Numbered from the stretch's first letter, positions 1-8,869 are shown. The stretch: DNA of 64,000 nucleotides from Komagataeibacter sucrofermentans DSM 15973 (GCF_040581405.1 NZ_CP137157.1:2726001-2790000); one strand, 5' to 3'. Notes: generated by a model not told the origin, from the sequence alone. A program made the numbers and translations.

Positions 1-940
1 TGAAATCCTCGGAGTTCCACGACACGAACAGCTTGGCGGTAGAGCCGTTGTTCCAGTCCTTCTGCAGGCCGAAATCGATGTGCTTGCGCTGGTTGATGCC
101 CGAACCCATCCACGAACGCGAATGCGTGTTGGAGAACGAGAAATAGCTGCGCACGCCGGTATGGCCGATCTCGCCCGAATCAAGGCGGATGAACTCGCGC
201 GACATATTATTCGTGCCGTACGAGAAATCCATCATGCCGCCGAATTTGTGCGATGCCGTGCGCGAACGCTGGTTCATCACGCCGCCTGCAGCCGACATGG
301 CGGGCAGGTCGGTGGCGGAACTGCCTGGCGTTACCTCGATGCTCTCGATGTTTTCGGAATCGATATCCTCGTTGAGGTATTTGGCTGCTTCCGCCGGTGC
401 GCCATCAAGCATCAACCCCATGTCGAGGTCGGTCAGGCCACGGGTCTGGATCTGGCCACCTTCCATGCCAGACGGATCAGGCGAGTTCACGTTCATGCTC
501 GGCAGGTTCTTGACCAGATCGAGCGCCGTGCTGGTGGGGCTGCGCATTTCAATGAACTGCTTGCCCACGGTCTGCACCGCATGAGGTGCGGTTTCCTGCC
601 GCATCATGCCGCCGCCGCCGTCACGCTCCTGGCGCGATGAGGCCACGCGGATCTGCTCGGGGGCCGCGGTGTCCGTAACGCCCGCAGGCGCTGCAGCCTG
701 CTGCCTGGGTGCCGCCGCCTGCCGGACCGGCGTATGCCGATGGGGGGTGGCGTGCGGCGTGGTGGCCACCTGCGCCCAGGCCTCGCTGCCCGTGGCGAGG
801 CACATCGTGCCCACCAGGCACGATACCGCGCGCAGGTGTGTTTTCAGCCCCGGCCTGCGCAGCCCGGCCAGTCCGCCCTGCCCTGCCGCATTACGCACCT
901 GTCGTATCATGACGTTATAAATATCCCGGCCCATCTTCAT
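1..940 (-). CDS. TonB-dependent outer-membrane receptor, N-terminal part
   Basis: Open reading frame entering from the window edge; the ATG at 940 starts MKMGRDIYNV, and about 313 residues are visible. A long basic n-region and a hydrophobic stretch end in an Ala-rich cleavage site near SEAWAQ (residues 50-56). A Gln/Ala/Pro-rich linker follows, then a plug domain: the run VGKQFIEMRS, the segment LDLVKNLPSMNV, QTRGL and LDGAP are typical of TonB-receptor plugs. First barrel strands begin near the truncated end (SYGTNN, SYFSFSNTHS). The barrel lies outside the window, so the substrate (siderophore, cobalamin, metal or sugar) cannot be told. It lies 0.5 kb downstream of exbD on the same strand, separated by a terminator, so it probably has its own promoter but uses the neighbouring TonB/Exb system. 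Confidence 0.9.
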   Translation of the reverse strand, partial: MKMGRDIYNVMIRQVRNAAGQGGLAGLRRPGLKTHLRAVSCLVGTMCLATGSEAWAQVATTPHATPHRHTPVRQAAAPRQQAAAPAGVTDTAAPEQIRVASSRQERDGGGGMMRQETAPHAVQTVGKQFIEMRSPTSTALDLVKNLPSMNVNSPDPSGMEGGQIQTRGLTDLDMGLMLDGAPAEAAKYLNEDIDSENIESIEVTPGSSATDLPAMSAAGGVMNQRSRTASHKFGGMMDFSYGTNNMSREFIRLDSGEIGHTGVRSYFSFSNTHSRSWMGSGINQRKHIDFGLQKDWNNGSTAKLFVSWNSEDF

Positions 941-1360
941 TCGTTCCCCCCGCAAATCTGTCCGGCGGCGCGCCATTGCGTGCAGCCATACGGTTTTCAG
1001 CGGCAGCCATCCCCGTCTGCCTCACTGACAGCACTTTCCGTCCCGTACCGGTCATGCTGAAGTAGTTGCGGAAACTGAACATTCCGCCTTCCTGTTGACT
1101 TATGAAATACACTTGGACAGGCCAAGCTTAAAAAACGCAACAGAGTGTTTATCTATCTGGAAACCGGGAATGGCCCCGTGGGGGTAATAATGCCTATCCC
1201 GCTATAAACCAACGATTTTACATCGTTCTGTTTTCCATTCGATATAAATTACAGCCACTCGACCAACCCCAACAATATGGGTTGCGTGCTTTTTATGCTA
1301 CAGCTGCCCCAGGCTATTTGCCCGAAAAAACGGCATTTCCCATCCATACCGGACGCATGA
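941..1360. other. Intergenic leader region before the TonB receptor
   Basis: About 420 bases, AT-richer than the genes on either side. No convincing conserved gene is seen. On the minus strand a 55-codon frame (1082-915) begins with ATG after a strong Shine-Dalgarno-like AGGAAGGCGG and overlaps the receptor start by 26 bases. A small inverted repeat, CTTGG-ACAGG-CCAAG, lies at 1112-1126. The receptor promoter should lie here, but no clear -10/-35 pair was identified. Confidence 0.4.
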
Positions 1361-1397
1361 AAAAAGCGGCCCTCCCCACAAGGGAAGGACCGCTTTT
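1361..1397 (-). terminator. Rho-independent terminator of the tonB-exbBD operon
   Basis: Inverted repeat with arms aaaagcggccctcccc and gggaaggaccgctttt around a 4-base loop. Read on the minus strand the stem is followed by a run of T. It begins 35 bases past the stop codon of the last exbD gene, so it ends transcription before the receptor gene. Confidence 0.85.
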
Positions 1398-1431
1398 CAG
1401 GTCATGATGCTGCGTTGTGAAAATGGAGCGC

Positions 1432-1869
1432 TTACTGCGCGTCCATGAACTGATCGCTTCCCATGATCCCCAGCTTGGTTACGCCAAGACGCTGTGCATC
1501 CGCCATGACATGCGCCACGACCTTGTAGCTGGCCAGACGGTCGGGATGGATGTGCATCTCGGGCTGGACCGGCTGGGCTGCCGCATCCTTGAAGCGGGCC
1601 TGAAGGTCCGCCTCGCCTGCAACGGGTTCGCCATTCCAGGTGATGGTGTTGTCAAAATCGATCGCCACCGTATCCACAACCGGATCAGGGGCTGCGGAAG
1701 GCGGCGGGTTGCCCTGCGGCAGGTCGATCGAGACTGAATGCGTCTGGAGCGGGATGGTGATGATCAGCATGATCAACAGCACCAGCATGACGTCAATCAG
1801 GGGCGTGGTATTGATATCGACAATACCTTCGTCCTCTGTCGTGCTGTCTGAGCCGACATTCATGCCCAT
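1432..1869 (-). CDS. exbD: ExbD/TolR family protein (second copy)
   Basis: 145-residue inner-membrane protein of the ExbB-ExbD proton-driven motor that energises TonB. A short acidic cytoplasmic N-terminus (DSTTEDEGIVDI) is followed by the signature TTPLIDVMLVLLI, with the Asp in the single transmembrane helix that is essential for proton flow in ExbD/TolR. The rest is periplasmic, Pro-rich then the conserved C-terminal fold. The ATG at 1869 is chosen because GGGGAGAG lies 8 bases upstream; an in-frame TTG at 1887 has no such site. It is the last gene of tonB-exbB-exbD-exbD, 54 bases after the first exbD. Two non-identical ExbD proteins in one operon are also known in other bacteria, for example Xanthomonas. 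Confidence 0.93.
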   Translation of the reverse strand: MGMNVGSDSTTEDEGIVDINTTPLIDVMLVLLIMLIITIPLQTHSVSIDLPQGNPPPSAAPDPVVDTVAIDFDNTITWNGEPVAGEADLQARFKDAAAQPVQPEMHIHPDRLASYKVVAHVMADAQRLGVTKLGIMGSDQFMDAQ

Positions 1870-1923
1870 GGTGTCTACTCTCCCCAATGTGGCCGGGGCA
1901 TGAACCCCGGCCGGGAATGGATA

Positions 1924-2346
1924 TCAGCCGTGTGGCTGCTCAGTGATGAAATCGACGTGAACGATGCCGGCCTGCTGGCAGGCTGCGATCACCTTGCCCA
2001 CACCTTCGTATTTTGCCGTCTGGTCACCGCGGATCTGGATCTGGGGCTGCGGAGTTTCCGCAGCCGCGTGCTCCAGGTGCGATTCCAGGTCGGCATAGCT
2101 GGTGAGCGGCGTCTCGTTCCAGTAGGCCTGCCCGCTCGGCGTGATCGCCACGACGATGTTGTTCTGCAACGTCCGGGTTGGCTGGTTAGCATCCATGGGG
2201 AGGCTAACCTTGATGGTATGTGTCGCGACGGGGATGGTGATCAGGAAGATGATCAGCAACACCAGCATGACGTCGACAAGCGGTGTGGTGTTGATGGCCG
2301 ACACCACCTCGTCTTCATCGCCGCCACCTCCAACTTGCATACCCAT
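1924..2346 (-). CDS. exbD: ExbD/TolR family protein (first copy)
   Basis: 140-residue biopolymer transport protein with acidic N-terminus (GGGGDEDEVV), then NTTPLVDVMLVLLIIFLI, the transmembrane helix carrying the conserved proton-path Asp, and a periplasmic domain of about 95 residues. It starts two bases after the exbB stop codon, indicating translational coupling and a shared complex with ExbB. It differs clearly from the neighbouring ExbD outside the membrane helix, so the pair is an old duplication, not a recent one. Confidence 0.95.
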   Translation of the reverse strand: MGMQVGGGGDEDEVVSAINTTPLVDVMLVLLIIFLITIPVATHTIKVSLPMDANQPTRTLQNNIVVAITPSGQAYWNETPLTSYADLESHLEHAAAETPQPQIQIRGDQTAKYEGVGKVIAACQQAGIVHVDFITEQPHG

Positions 2347-2348
2347 GA

Positions 2349-3392
2349 TCAGGCCACCCGGTTATCGATAGTCGTGGTTGTGGGGGAGTTGTCGGGATGG
2401 ATGGTGATGTCCGCGCCATGGCGGTAGCCACCCATCAGGATCGACTGCACGTCAGCGGCGAAGTTGCGCACCTTGTCGATCGCGCCCTTGTTGCGGCGGA
2501 CCAGCAGGTTGTAGCCCAGCACGGCGGGAACGGCGGTGCCGAGGCCGATGGCGGTCATGATCAGCGATTCACCCACGGGGCCGGCAACCTTGTCGATCGA
2601 GGCCTGGCCTGCGATGCCGATGGCGGTCAGGGCGTGATAGATACCCCAGACGGTGCCGAACAGACCCACGAACGGCGAGGTGGAACCCACGGTGCCGAGG
2701 AAGGCAAGGCCGCCCTGCAGCTTGGTCTGGATCACGTCAACCGAACGCTGGATGGACATGGTGGTCCAGGAATGCAGGTCGATGGATTCCTGCATCGTGC
2801 CTTCGTGGTGCTCGGCAGCCTTCACGCCCGTATCGGCAATGTAGCGGAACGGGGAGTTCGCGGGCAGTGCCGCGGCACCTTCCTTGATGGAACCCTTGGT
2901 CCAGAAATCGCTCATCACCTGCTTGGCGGCGTTCATCACGCGGGCCTGCTCGAAGAACTTGGTGATCATGATGTACCAGGTGCCCAGCGACATGAACACC
3001 ATGATGAGCAGCACGCCACGGGCGATGAAGTCACCATTGGCCCACAGCGCGCCAAGACCGTAGGGGTTGCCCTCGGGTGCCTTGGGCACATCGGCCGGCG
3101 GCGCTGCGTCAGCGGCAGGTGCGGGGGCCGGCGCTTCTGGCGCGGGGGTTGCCGGTGCGGCGTCAGCGCCGGGGGCCGGTGCTTCGGCGGCCGGGGCGTC
3201 GGCGCCCGGAGCCGGGGCTGCGGGTGCGCCAGCGCCATCGGCGGGCGGAGCAGAAACCGCCGGAGCCGTGGCCGCATCGTTCGCGGCCGGGGCGGCATCC
3301 TGCGCCAGCGCCGCAAGCGGCGAGGCAGCACACAGCATGGCAGCGAACGCGGCCGAGGCAACAAGAGTGTGTTTACGATGCAGTCTGATCAT
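2349..3392 (-). CDS. exbB: ExbB/MotA/TolQ-type proton channel with long Ala/Pro-rich N-terminus
   Basis: 347 residues. Residues 1-30 form a signal-peptide-like segment (ASPLAALAQ), followed by about 75 residues made almost only of Ala, Pro, Gly and Asp. The MotA/TolQ/ExbB channel domain occupies roughly residues 115-330, with three transmembrane helices: one at LLIMVFMSLGTWYIMI, then the pair around GGLAFLGTVGSTSPFVGLFG and ESLIMTAIGLGTAVPAVLGY. It forms the inner-membrane proton channel that drives TonB. ExbB proteins are often near 240 residues; the extra length is the periplasmic low-complexity extension. AGAGGA-type ribosome binding sequence lies about 10 bases before the ATG. Confidence 0.95.
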   Translation of the reverse strand: MIRLHRKHTLVASAAFAAMLCAASPLAALAQDAAPAANDAATAPAVSAPPADGAGAPAAPAPGADAPAAEAPAPGADAAPATPAPEAPAPAPAADAAPPADVPKAPEGNPYGLGALWANGDFIARGVLLIMVFMSLGTWYIMITKFFEQARVMNAAKQVMSDFWTKGSIKEGAAALPANSPFRYIADTGVKAAEHHEGTMQESIDLHSWTTMSIQRSVDVIQTKLQGGLAFLGTVGSTSPFVGLFGTVWGIYHALTAIGIAGQASIDKVAGPVGESLIMTAIGLGTAVPAVLGYNLLVRRNKGAIDKVRNFAADVQSILMGGYRHGADITIHPDNSPTTTTIDNRVA

Positions 3393-3480
3393 TTAACCAA
3401 AATCCTCTGGAGCAGGATGTTTTTTTCGCGATGCGGCGGGGTGCTGCCGGCCCCCGCCGCGCCTGACCTAACACTCAGGC

Positions 3481-4143
3481 TCAGTCGTTCAGACTGAACG
3501 TGATCGTATAGAGATGGTGGAACTCCTTGACGGGCACACCATTTTTGACTGCCGGCGCATAACGTGAGCGGCGAACCGCCTTGAGGGCTGCGTCGGCAAA
3601 TGCCTGGCCACCTTTTACGTTGACCACCTGGCAGTTGCTGGTCACGCCGGTCGGCTCCACGTCGCAAGCCACGGACACAACGCCCTCACGGCCTTCTTCC
3701 GACATCTCCTCCGGATATTCCGGCACGACATGGTTCAGCGGCGACGTGCCTGCCGAGTGATCGGGCACGGGCGGCGCGTTGGACACGGGCGCATCAGCCG
3801 GCGGCGTCGCCTTTGCGGGCGGCATGGCCTTGGGCGGCTTCTCGTGAGTCACCTTCATCGGCGGTGGCGGCGTCGGCACCTGAATCTTCGGCGGCGGAAT
3901 ATACGGCGGCGGCGGCTGCGTAATTTCCGGCGGCGGAGGTGGTGGCGGCGGCGGAGGCGGCGGAGGCGGAGGCTCCTTGATCATGTGCACCTCGACCGGC
4001 GGCTTGGGCGGCTCCTGGGGCGCATCTGGCGGCGAGCTGAGCCCGAACAGAAGCGCGAGCACCAGCAGCCCCTCGAATGCCAGGACGAGGGCAAAAATGA
4101 TTACCTTTTGTAGTGTATTATCACTCTGTTCCGCATACGTCAT
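3481..4143 (-). CDS. tonB: TonB energy transducer
   Basis: About 220 residues. One N-terminal membrane anchor (VIIFALVLAFEGLLVLALLF) is followed by an extremely proline-rich periplasmic linker with an uninterrupted run of about 15 Pro, and a C-terminal TonB domain (YPEEMSEEGREGVVSVAC, then ADAALKAVRRSRYAPAVKNG). It transmits the ExbBD-generated force to outer-membrane receptors. ATG at 4143 is favoured because GAGG lies 7 bases upstream; an ATG at 4149 overlaps that site. It heads the tonB-exbB-exbD-exbD operon, 88 bases before exbB. Confidence 0.94.
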   Translation of the reverse strand: MTYAEQSDNTLQKVIIFALVLAFEGLLVLALLFGLSSPPDAPQEPPKPPVEVHMIKEPPPPPPPPPPPPPPPEITQPPPPYIPPPKIQVPTPPPPMKVTHEKPPKAMPPAKATPPADAPVSNAPPVPDHSAGTSPLNHVVPEYPEEMSEEGREGVVSVACDVEPTGVTSNCQVVNVKGGQAFADAALKAVRRSRYAPAVKNGVPVKEFHHLYTITFSLND

Positions 4144-4770
4144 ACCCATACCTCACTCAGAACGGCATAGTTTTTAGGAAGGATTATTACAGAATTTGTT
4201 CTGGATGTTCTGATTTCACCAATTTGACTACGGGAGTATGACCAGATTTCTACGAAACGACTGATGCGATCCGCCTTGTTCTCCCCGGCTTGACCCTGAA
4301 GCACGATAACCCTCTTTCCCGGCGGAACGGAAAAGCATGACAGTCGTAGCCTCCGGCAGTCCATACGCCAATGCACGGACACTGGATGCATCCTGCCCTG
4401 ACAAGCCAAGCCATTCATTCATCACGTTTTATCCATAAACATTATTAACATCTCGAAATCAACCCTGATCTTATATGAAATATTTTTATGTGACCTGCAG
4501 CCCGCCAGGCCACCTCTCGATGGCAAAAAGACTCCCATGAAGCTGTGTTCCACCCGCATGGCAGCCAAACAAAAAACCGTTCGTTCCAGCTTGATCAAAA
4601 AAAAATCCAGTCAAGCAAAGTGTTAAAAAAATGAGAGAAAAATCCATTCACGCCCGTGCGTACCAGCCGCATCGGCAGCATATTACTTATTCGATATGAA
4701 CAGGGTCGCACCCGCAGTAAAGGCGGCAACAGTCATGCCGCCGCCGCCTTGGTTTCTTTCCAAAAACGGT
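4144..4770. other. Intergenic region between tonB and the ScpA-like gene
   Basis: About 630 bases, AT-rich in the part at 4430-4640 with several runs of A. It should carry the tonB promoter. No conserved protein or RNA was recognised, and no convincing Fur-box-like sequence was found near tonB. At 4719-4750 an inverted repeat with arms aaggcggc/gccgcctt lies just past the ScpA-like stop codon and may be a weak terminator for that operon. Confidence 0.4.
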
Positions 4771-5586
4771 TCAGGGCGCGCCGTCGCGCTCCACGTTGCC
4801 AAAACAGGGTAGCGTATCGGGGTCGGGCTGGTAGGCCAGCGCCTCGCCCTGCTTGACCATTTCAAGGCAGGCGGTGAACGTGCTGCTCCACGCCGAGCGC
4901 CGCAACCCCGTGCGCCGCACGCGCTGCGCCCCATGCCGGACGGAATCGGGCAGCATGCGGTCCAGCGGCACGGGCCTGCGGGCGTGGGCCAGGCAGGCGC
5001 GCACCCGTACCCGCGCCTCCTCGACCGAGAACAGGTCAAGCTGCACCGGGGCATAGAAGGGCGCCTGCTCGGGCATGGCGCCCCAGTTGCCATCAAACAC
5101 CGCAAGGCAACCCCACAGGAATTCGATCCGGTCCACCTCCCATGCAGCCGATTCGTCATGCAGGGCAGGCTGAGCGCCGCCAAAGGCATGGACATCGCGC
5201 CCGAGCTGCGCGCGCGCGGCAAGCCACCCCGCCAGATGCCCCGCCTGCTCGGCCGCGATCAGGCGCGCGCGCAGGTCATGCGCCTCCTGCGCCGCCTGCT
5301 GCTGGCGCGGATCATCGGCAGGCAGCAAAAGCCGCGAGCGCAGCAGCAGCAGGCCGGATGCCATGACCACCCACTGCGCCTTCATGCCCAGCGGCAGGGC
5401 GGCATGCGCCCGCGCGGCCTCGGCCAGCTGGTCGATCAGGGCCACGATATCAAGCCGGGTCAGGTCGATTTCACGCGCATGGGCCAGTTGCACCAGGTGC
5501 GTAAGATCGCCCTGATACGCCTCCAGCATGATGACCGGCTCAGGGCCGGGCCGCGCGGGGTCGAACAGGTCGGACTGGCTGGTCAT
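4771..5586 (-). CDS. ScpA-like kleisin (segregation and condensation protein A family)
   Basis: 271 residues. The N-terminus follows the ScpA pattern: VIMLEAYQGDLTHLVQLAH, an Asp-rich helix EIDLTRLDIVALIDQL, then a helix ending LLLLRSRLLLP, which matches the hydrophobic-KSRxLLP helix of ScpA. The C-terminal stretch FTACLEMVKQGEALAYQ resembles the winged helix by which kleisins contact the SMC head. ScpA normally works with ScpB and SMC in chromosome segregation, and scpB is normally adjacent; here no scpB is nearby. It overlaps the preceding gene by 4 bases (ATGA) in a trio led by a tyrosine recombinase. Family assignment is fairly sure; whether this is the housekeeping ScpA or a specialised paralogue is unknown. 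Confidence 0.75.
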   Translation of the reverse strand: MTSQSDLFDPARPGPEPVIMLEAYQGDLTHLVQLAHAREIDLTRLDIVALIDQLAEAARAHAALPLGMKAQWVVMASGLLLLRSRLLLPADDPRQQQAAQEAHDLRARLIAAEQAGHLAGWLAARAQLGRDVHAFGGAQPALHDESAAWEVDRIEFLWGCLAVFDGNWGAMPEQAPFYAPVQLDLFSVEEARVRVRACLAHARRPVPLDRMLPDSVRHGAQRVRRTGLRRSAWSSTFTACLEMVKQGEALAYQPDPDTLPCFGNVERDGAP

Positions 5587-6287
5587 GTCAGGGGCCGCCC
5601 GGTCAGGCGGAAAGTCAGCAGGGGGTAATGCTCCTCCATCCGGCGCACCACGGGCGCAGGCGTGCCGCCACGGGTAAAAAAGCCATACACCACGGCCCGA
5701 TGCCCGCGCGGCAGCCGCCTGCCCGCCTTACGCCCCGGCACCAGCGCCATCTGGGCGGGAGCCTCCACCACGCCCCAGTTGGCCACGAGCCAGGCGCGGG
5801 CATCGGGGTGGGTCGCGCCAAGCTGCAGGATACGCTCGGGCACGGGCACAAGGCGATTGAAATCCAGCGGGCAGGCACCCTCGGGCCGCAGGGCGAGGCG
5901 GGCATGACGTGCCTCTGCCGCCGCGCGGAACTGGCGGGCAAGGATGCGGCATCCTTCCACCGACAGGCCGCCCCGGTCCTGACCGGGCCTGTTGGCCCCG
6001 ATGGCCAGCGCGAACATATCTTCTTCCACCCGCTCCGCATCGAACGGCCACGAAATCAGTCCCGGCCCGGCGGCTTCGGCGGCAAAACCCGCCATATCTG
6101 CGTCAGGCCCGTGCACCAGCAGGTGCCAGCCCTGCCAGGGCAGCGGCCCCGCAGGCGCGGGCCAGGCGGAAAGCGGCCGCCGCCCCCGCCGTGCGGGCGG
6201 GCGGCGGGTCGGGGTGGATGGACCTTCCTCCTCACGCGGGGTGGTGGGTGGCAGGTCGGCCCAGGGCAGGCGCAGGGTGTCAGTCAT
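5583..6287 (-). CDS. Unknown protein, C-terminus similar to Api92/YubB-like (DUF1281) ferredoxin fold
   Basis: 234 residues, ATG at 6287 overlapping the recombinase stop codon by 8 bases (ATGACTGA); its own stop overlaps the ScpA-like start. Residues 1-55 are Pro/Arg-rich and probably disordered. The segment FNRLVPVPERILQLG, then ANWGVV and later YGFFTRGGTPAPVV with EEHYPLLTFRLT resembles my recollection of the DUF1281/Api92-like pattern (F-x-x-LVPxPE, NWG, FxTxxxxPxPV, YPxLxF) known from plasmid and phage proteins. The match is by eye and tentative. The function is unknown; the context suggests a DNA-related role with the recombinase and kleisin. Confidence 0.7.
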   Translation of the reverse strand: MTDTLRLPWADLPPTTPREEEGPSTPTRRPPARRGRRPLSAWPAPAGPLPWQGWHLLVHGPDADMAGFAAEAAGPGLISWPFDAERVEEDMFALAIGANRPGQDRGGLSVEGCRILARQFRAAAEARHARLALRPEGACPLDFNRLVPVPERILQLGATHPDARAWLVANWGVVEAPAQMALVPGRKAGRRLPRGHRAVVYGFFTRGGTPAPVVRRMEEHYPLLTFRLTGRPLT

Positions 6288-7146
6288 GGGCAAGAAGGTC
6301 CGCATACGGGCGCAGGGCGCGCGGATCACGGTACCGGGTGCGCTGGCCCAGAGCCGCAGCATCCATGCCATGGCGCAGGGCCTCGACAATAAAGCCCGCC
6401 CGCAGCGCATGGGCACTGAGCCGCGCCACGGTGGCGGGTGGCACCTCGGCCATCAGCGCCCGGCGTTGCAGGATGCGGGTCACGGCATAAGGCGTCAGCG
6501 CCCGCCCGCCCACGCGCTCGCCCTTGGAGATGGCGCGGAACAGCGGCCCGGTCTGCCGGTGCGCCACCTGCTGCCATGCCGTAAAGGCCGCCGCCGGGCA
6601 TAGTTCGCGCTCCTGCGCTACGGGCAGCGCCATAGTGGGAGCCTCATGCCCGTCGCGCACCGTCAGCATCACCGCCTGAGGGGTAAGGCGTACATCTTCC
6701 ACCTGCAGCCCCACCAGTTCCGAACGGCGCAGCGCGCCCGCAAAGCCGAACAGCAGCAGGCAACGATCGCGCAGGCCGCGCACGCCATCGGTACAGTGTG
6801 CTGACATGGCGCGCAGCATGGCGGGCGTGACCACGGCAGGCGGCGGCGCGGGGCGCGCAGCCTGTTCGAGCATCTCGGCCAGTGCCGTGCGGATGAGCGG
6901 ATGCGTGACATCCCACGCCAGCCCGTTGAAGCGGTGCATCTTGCCAATGGCGGCCAGGCGGCGGCGGATGGTGGCGGGAGCGAATGTGCCCAGGCTGCGC
7001 AGATAGGCGGCCACCCCCTCAGGCGTTGCGGGAATGGGGGAAATGGCGTGTTCCGCGCACCACTTCGTAAAATGCACCCAGTCCGCCCTATAGGCACGCA
7101 GGGTGGCCGTGGCCTCCCGCGTGGGGGCCTGCTGTGGCGTGCTCAT
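6280..7146 (-). CDS. Tyrosine recombinase/integrase family protein with altered active site
   Basis: 288 residues. An N-terminal SAM-like core-binding domain (YRADWVHFTKWCAEH, then ATIRRRLAAIGKMHR) precedes a catalytic domain from about residue 95. The box I Arg lies in GALRRSELVGL and the box II H-x-x-R in SAHALRAGF. Where most members have LGH, this protein has LGQRTRYRD, replacing the second His by Gln. The likely nucleophile Tyr is in LRPYADLL. ATG at 7146 is preferred: it sits 22 bases after the adenine deaminase stop, while an upstream ATG at 7194 would overlap that gene. It leads the coupled trio. No att repeats were found, so a role as a phage integrase is unproven. Confidence 0.85.
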   Translation of the reverse strand: MSTPQQAPTREATATLRAYRADWVHFTKWCAEHAISPIPATPEGVAAYLRSLGTFAPATIRRRLAAIGKMHRFNGLAWDVTHPLIRTALAEMLEQAARPAPPPAVVTPAMLRAMSAHCTDGVRGLRDRCLLLFGFAGALRRSELVGLQVEDVRLTPQAVMLTVRDGHEAPTMALPVAQERELCPAAAFTAWQQVAHRQTGPLFRAISKGERVGGRALTPYAVTRILQRRALMAEVPPATVARLSAHALRAGFIVEALRHGMDAAALGQRTRYRDPRALRPYADLLAHD

Positions 7147-7168
7147 GGGCAGTTCCCGCCCGGCCGGA

Positions 7169-8869
7169 TCAGACCAGTTCCATCCGGTTGACATCCACCA
7201 TGCCGAAATCCGTGATCTTGAGATGCGGGATCACCGGCAGCGGCAGGAAGGCAAGCTGGAGGAATGGCTCATCAAGCTGGCAGCCCAGGGCGCGGGCGGC
7301 GGCACGCAGCACCTCAAGCTGGTCGCGCACGGTCTCGAACGGCGCATCGCTCATCAGCCCCGCCACGGGTAGCGGCATGTCGGCCACTACCGTGCCATCA
7401 CGCACCACCACAAAGCCGCCGCCAGTCTTTTCCAGATGGTTGACCGCCAGCGCCATGTCGGCATCGTTCATGCCGACCACACAGATATTATGGCTGTCAT
7501 GCCCCACCGATGAGGCCAGCGCCCCGCCAGACAGCCCGAAGCCCTTAACAAAGCCCCGGCCGATATTGTCATTATGCCCATGCCGCGCCACCACGCAGAT
7601 GCGCGCGATATCCTGCGCCGGGTCAGGCTGCACGATGCCATCCACAACAGGCAGGTCGGCATGCAGGAAGGGTGTGATGATCTGGCCGGGCAGCAGGCCG
7701 ATCACGGGGCGCTGCGTGCCGCTGCCCTTTATTTCCATATCCGCCGCACTGACCGGAGCAGGCAGGCTGATGCTCTCCAGCCCCACGGGGGCAATGATCT
7801 CACGGGCTGCAAACAGCGCATCATCCACCAGGCGGCCCGCGCTGATCACGTCCGACACGCGGCATTCCCGCAGGTCATCAAGCAGCACGATGTCGGCACG
7901 CTTGCCGGGTGCGATCATGCCACGATCACGCAGGCCAAAGGCATTGGCGGCACTCAGCGATGCGCTGCGATAGGCGGCCAGCGGCTCGACACCCAGCGAG
8001 ATGGCCAGGCGGATCAGGTAGTCCAGATGGCCTTCATGGGCGATTTCCAGCGGGTTGCGGTCATCGGTGCAAAAGGCGAAGAACGGCGACGTGACCGGGT
8101 TGAGCAGCGGCACCAGTGCGCGCAGATCCTTGCACACCGAACCTTCGCGGATCAGCACCATCATGCCCTTGCGCACTTTCTCCAGCGCTTCTTCCGCCGT
8201 GGTCGCCTCATGGTCGGTGGTGATGCCGGCACTCAGGTAGCCATTGAGCTTGCGCCCGCGCAGCAGCGGGGCATGACCGTCGATATGGCCACCGGCAAAG
8301 GCTTCGAGCTTTTCCATGCATCCGGGGTCGCCATTCAGCACGCCGGGAATGTTCATGAACTCGGCCAGGCCAATCACCTTGGGGTGGTCACGATAGGCCA
8401 GCAGATCAGCAGCGCCGAGCGTCGCCCCCGAGGTTTCAAGATGGGTGGAGGGCACGCAGCTTGAAAGGTTGACGCGCAGGTCCATGACCGTGCGCATGGC
8501 GGCTTGGGTAAAGTAATCCAGCGCCGGGCGGCCGAGCACGTTGGCCATCTCGTGCGGGTCGCATATGGCGGTGGTCACGCCATGGGGCAGCACGCAGCGA
8601 TCGAACTCGAAGGGCGTGATGAGCGAGGATTCGACATGCAGGTGCGTGTCGATGAAGCCAGGCACGGCAATGCGGCCACGGCCCTCGATCACGTTCGCGC
8701 CTTCATAGTGGTCGAGCGTGCCGACAATGGTGTCGCCACAGATGGCGATGTCGGTTGGCAGCATCTCCCCCGTCACCAGATCGAACAGGCGCACATTACG
8801 GATAACGGTATCAGCCACCATGCGCCCGCTACCCTGTGCAATCCGGTTGGAAATCGTGTTTGCCGCCAT
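7169..8869 (-). CDS. ade: Adenine deaminase
   Basis: 566 residues, amidohydrolase family, converting adenine to hypoxanthine and ammonia in purine salvage. Metal-binding signatures are visible: [16 protein letters not shown] near residues 70-85, [11 protein letters not shown] (residues about 105-115), and GHAPLLRG. The C-terminal adenine-deaminase-specific domain ([16 protein letters not shown], then [10 protein letters not shown]) is complete. ATG at 8869 is preferred because GGGGAAGCGGG precedes it; the ATG at 8887 lacks a ribosome binding site. The gene is divergent from the thiC riboswitch transcript and just upstream of the recombinase trio. Confidence 0.95.
   Translation of the reverse strand: MAANTISNRIAQGSGRMVADTVIRNVRLFDLVTGEMLPTDIAICGDTIVGTLDHYEGANVIEGRGRIAVPGFIDTHLHVESSLITPFEFDRCVLPHGVTTAICDPHEMANVLGRPALDYFTQAAMRTVMDLRVNLSSCVPSTHLETSGATLGAADLLAYRDHPKVIGLAEFMNIPGVLNGDPGCMEKLEAFAGGHIDGHAPLLRGRKLNGYLSAGITTDHEATTAEEALEKVRKGMMVLIREGSVCKDLRALVPLLNPVTSPFFAFCTDDRNPLEIAHEGHLDYLIRLAISLGVEPLAAYRSASLSAANAFGLRDRGMIAPGKRADIVLLDDLRECRVSDVISAGRLVDDALFAAREIIAPVGLESISLPAPVSAADMEIKGSGTQRPVIGLLPGQIITPFLHADLPVVDGIVQPDPAQDIARICVVARHGHNDNIGRGFVKGFGLSGGALASSVGHDSHNICVVGMNDADMALAVNHLEKTGGGFVVVRDGTVVADMPLPVAGLMSDAPFETVRDQLEVLRAAARALGCQLDEPFLQLAFLPLPVIPHLKITDFGMVDVNRMELV

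Noticed and set aside
3925-3980. Possible expansion of a GGC/GGCGGA repeat as a mobile or unstable element
   Set aside because: It simply encodes the poly-proline linker of TonB, which is expected for the family, though run length may vary between strains.
6280-8869. Prophage or integrative element boundary at the recombinase
   Set aside because: No attachment-site repeats, tRNA target or further phage genes were seen; the recombinase is coupled to its neighbours and base composition is like the surroundings.
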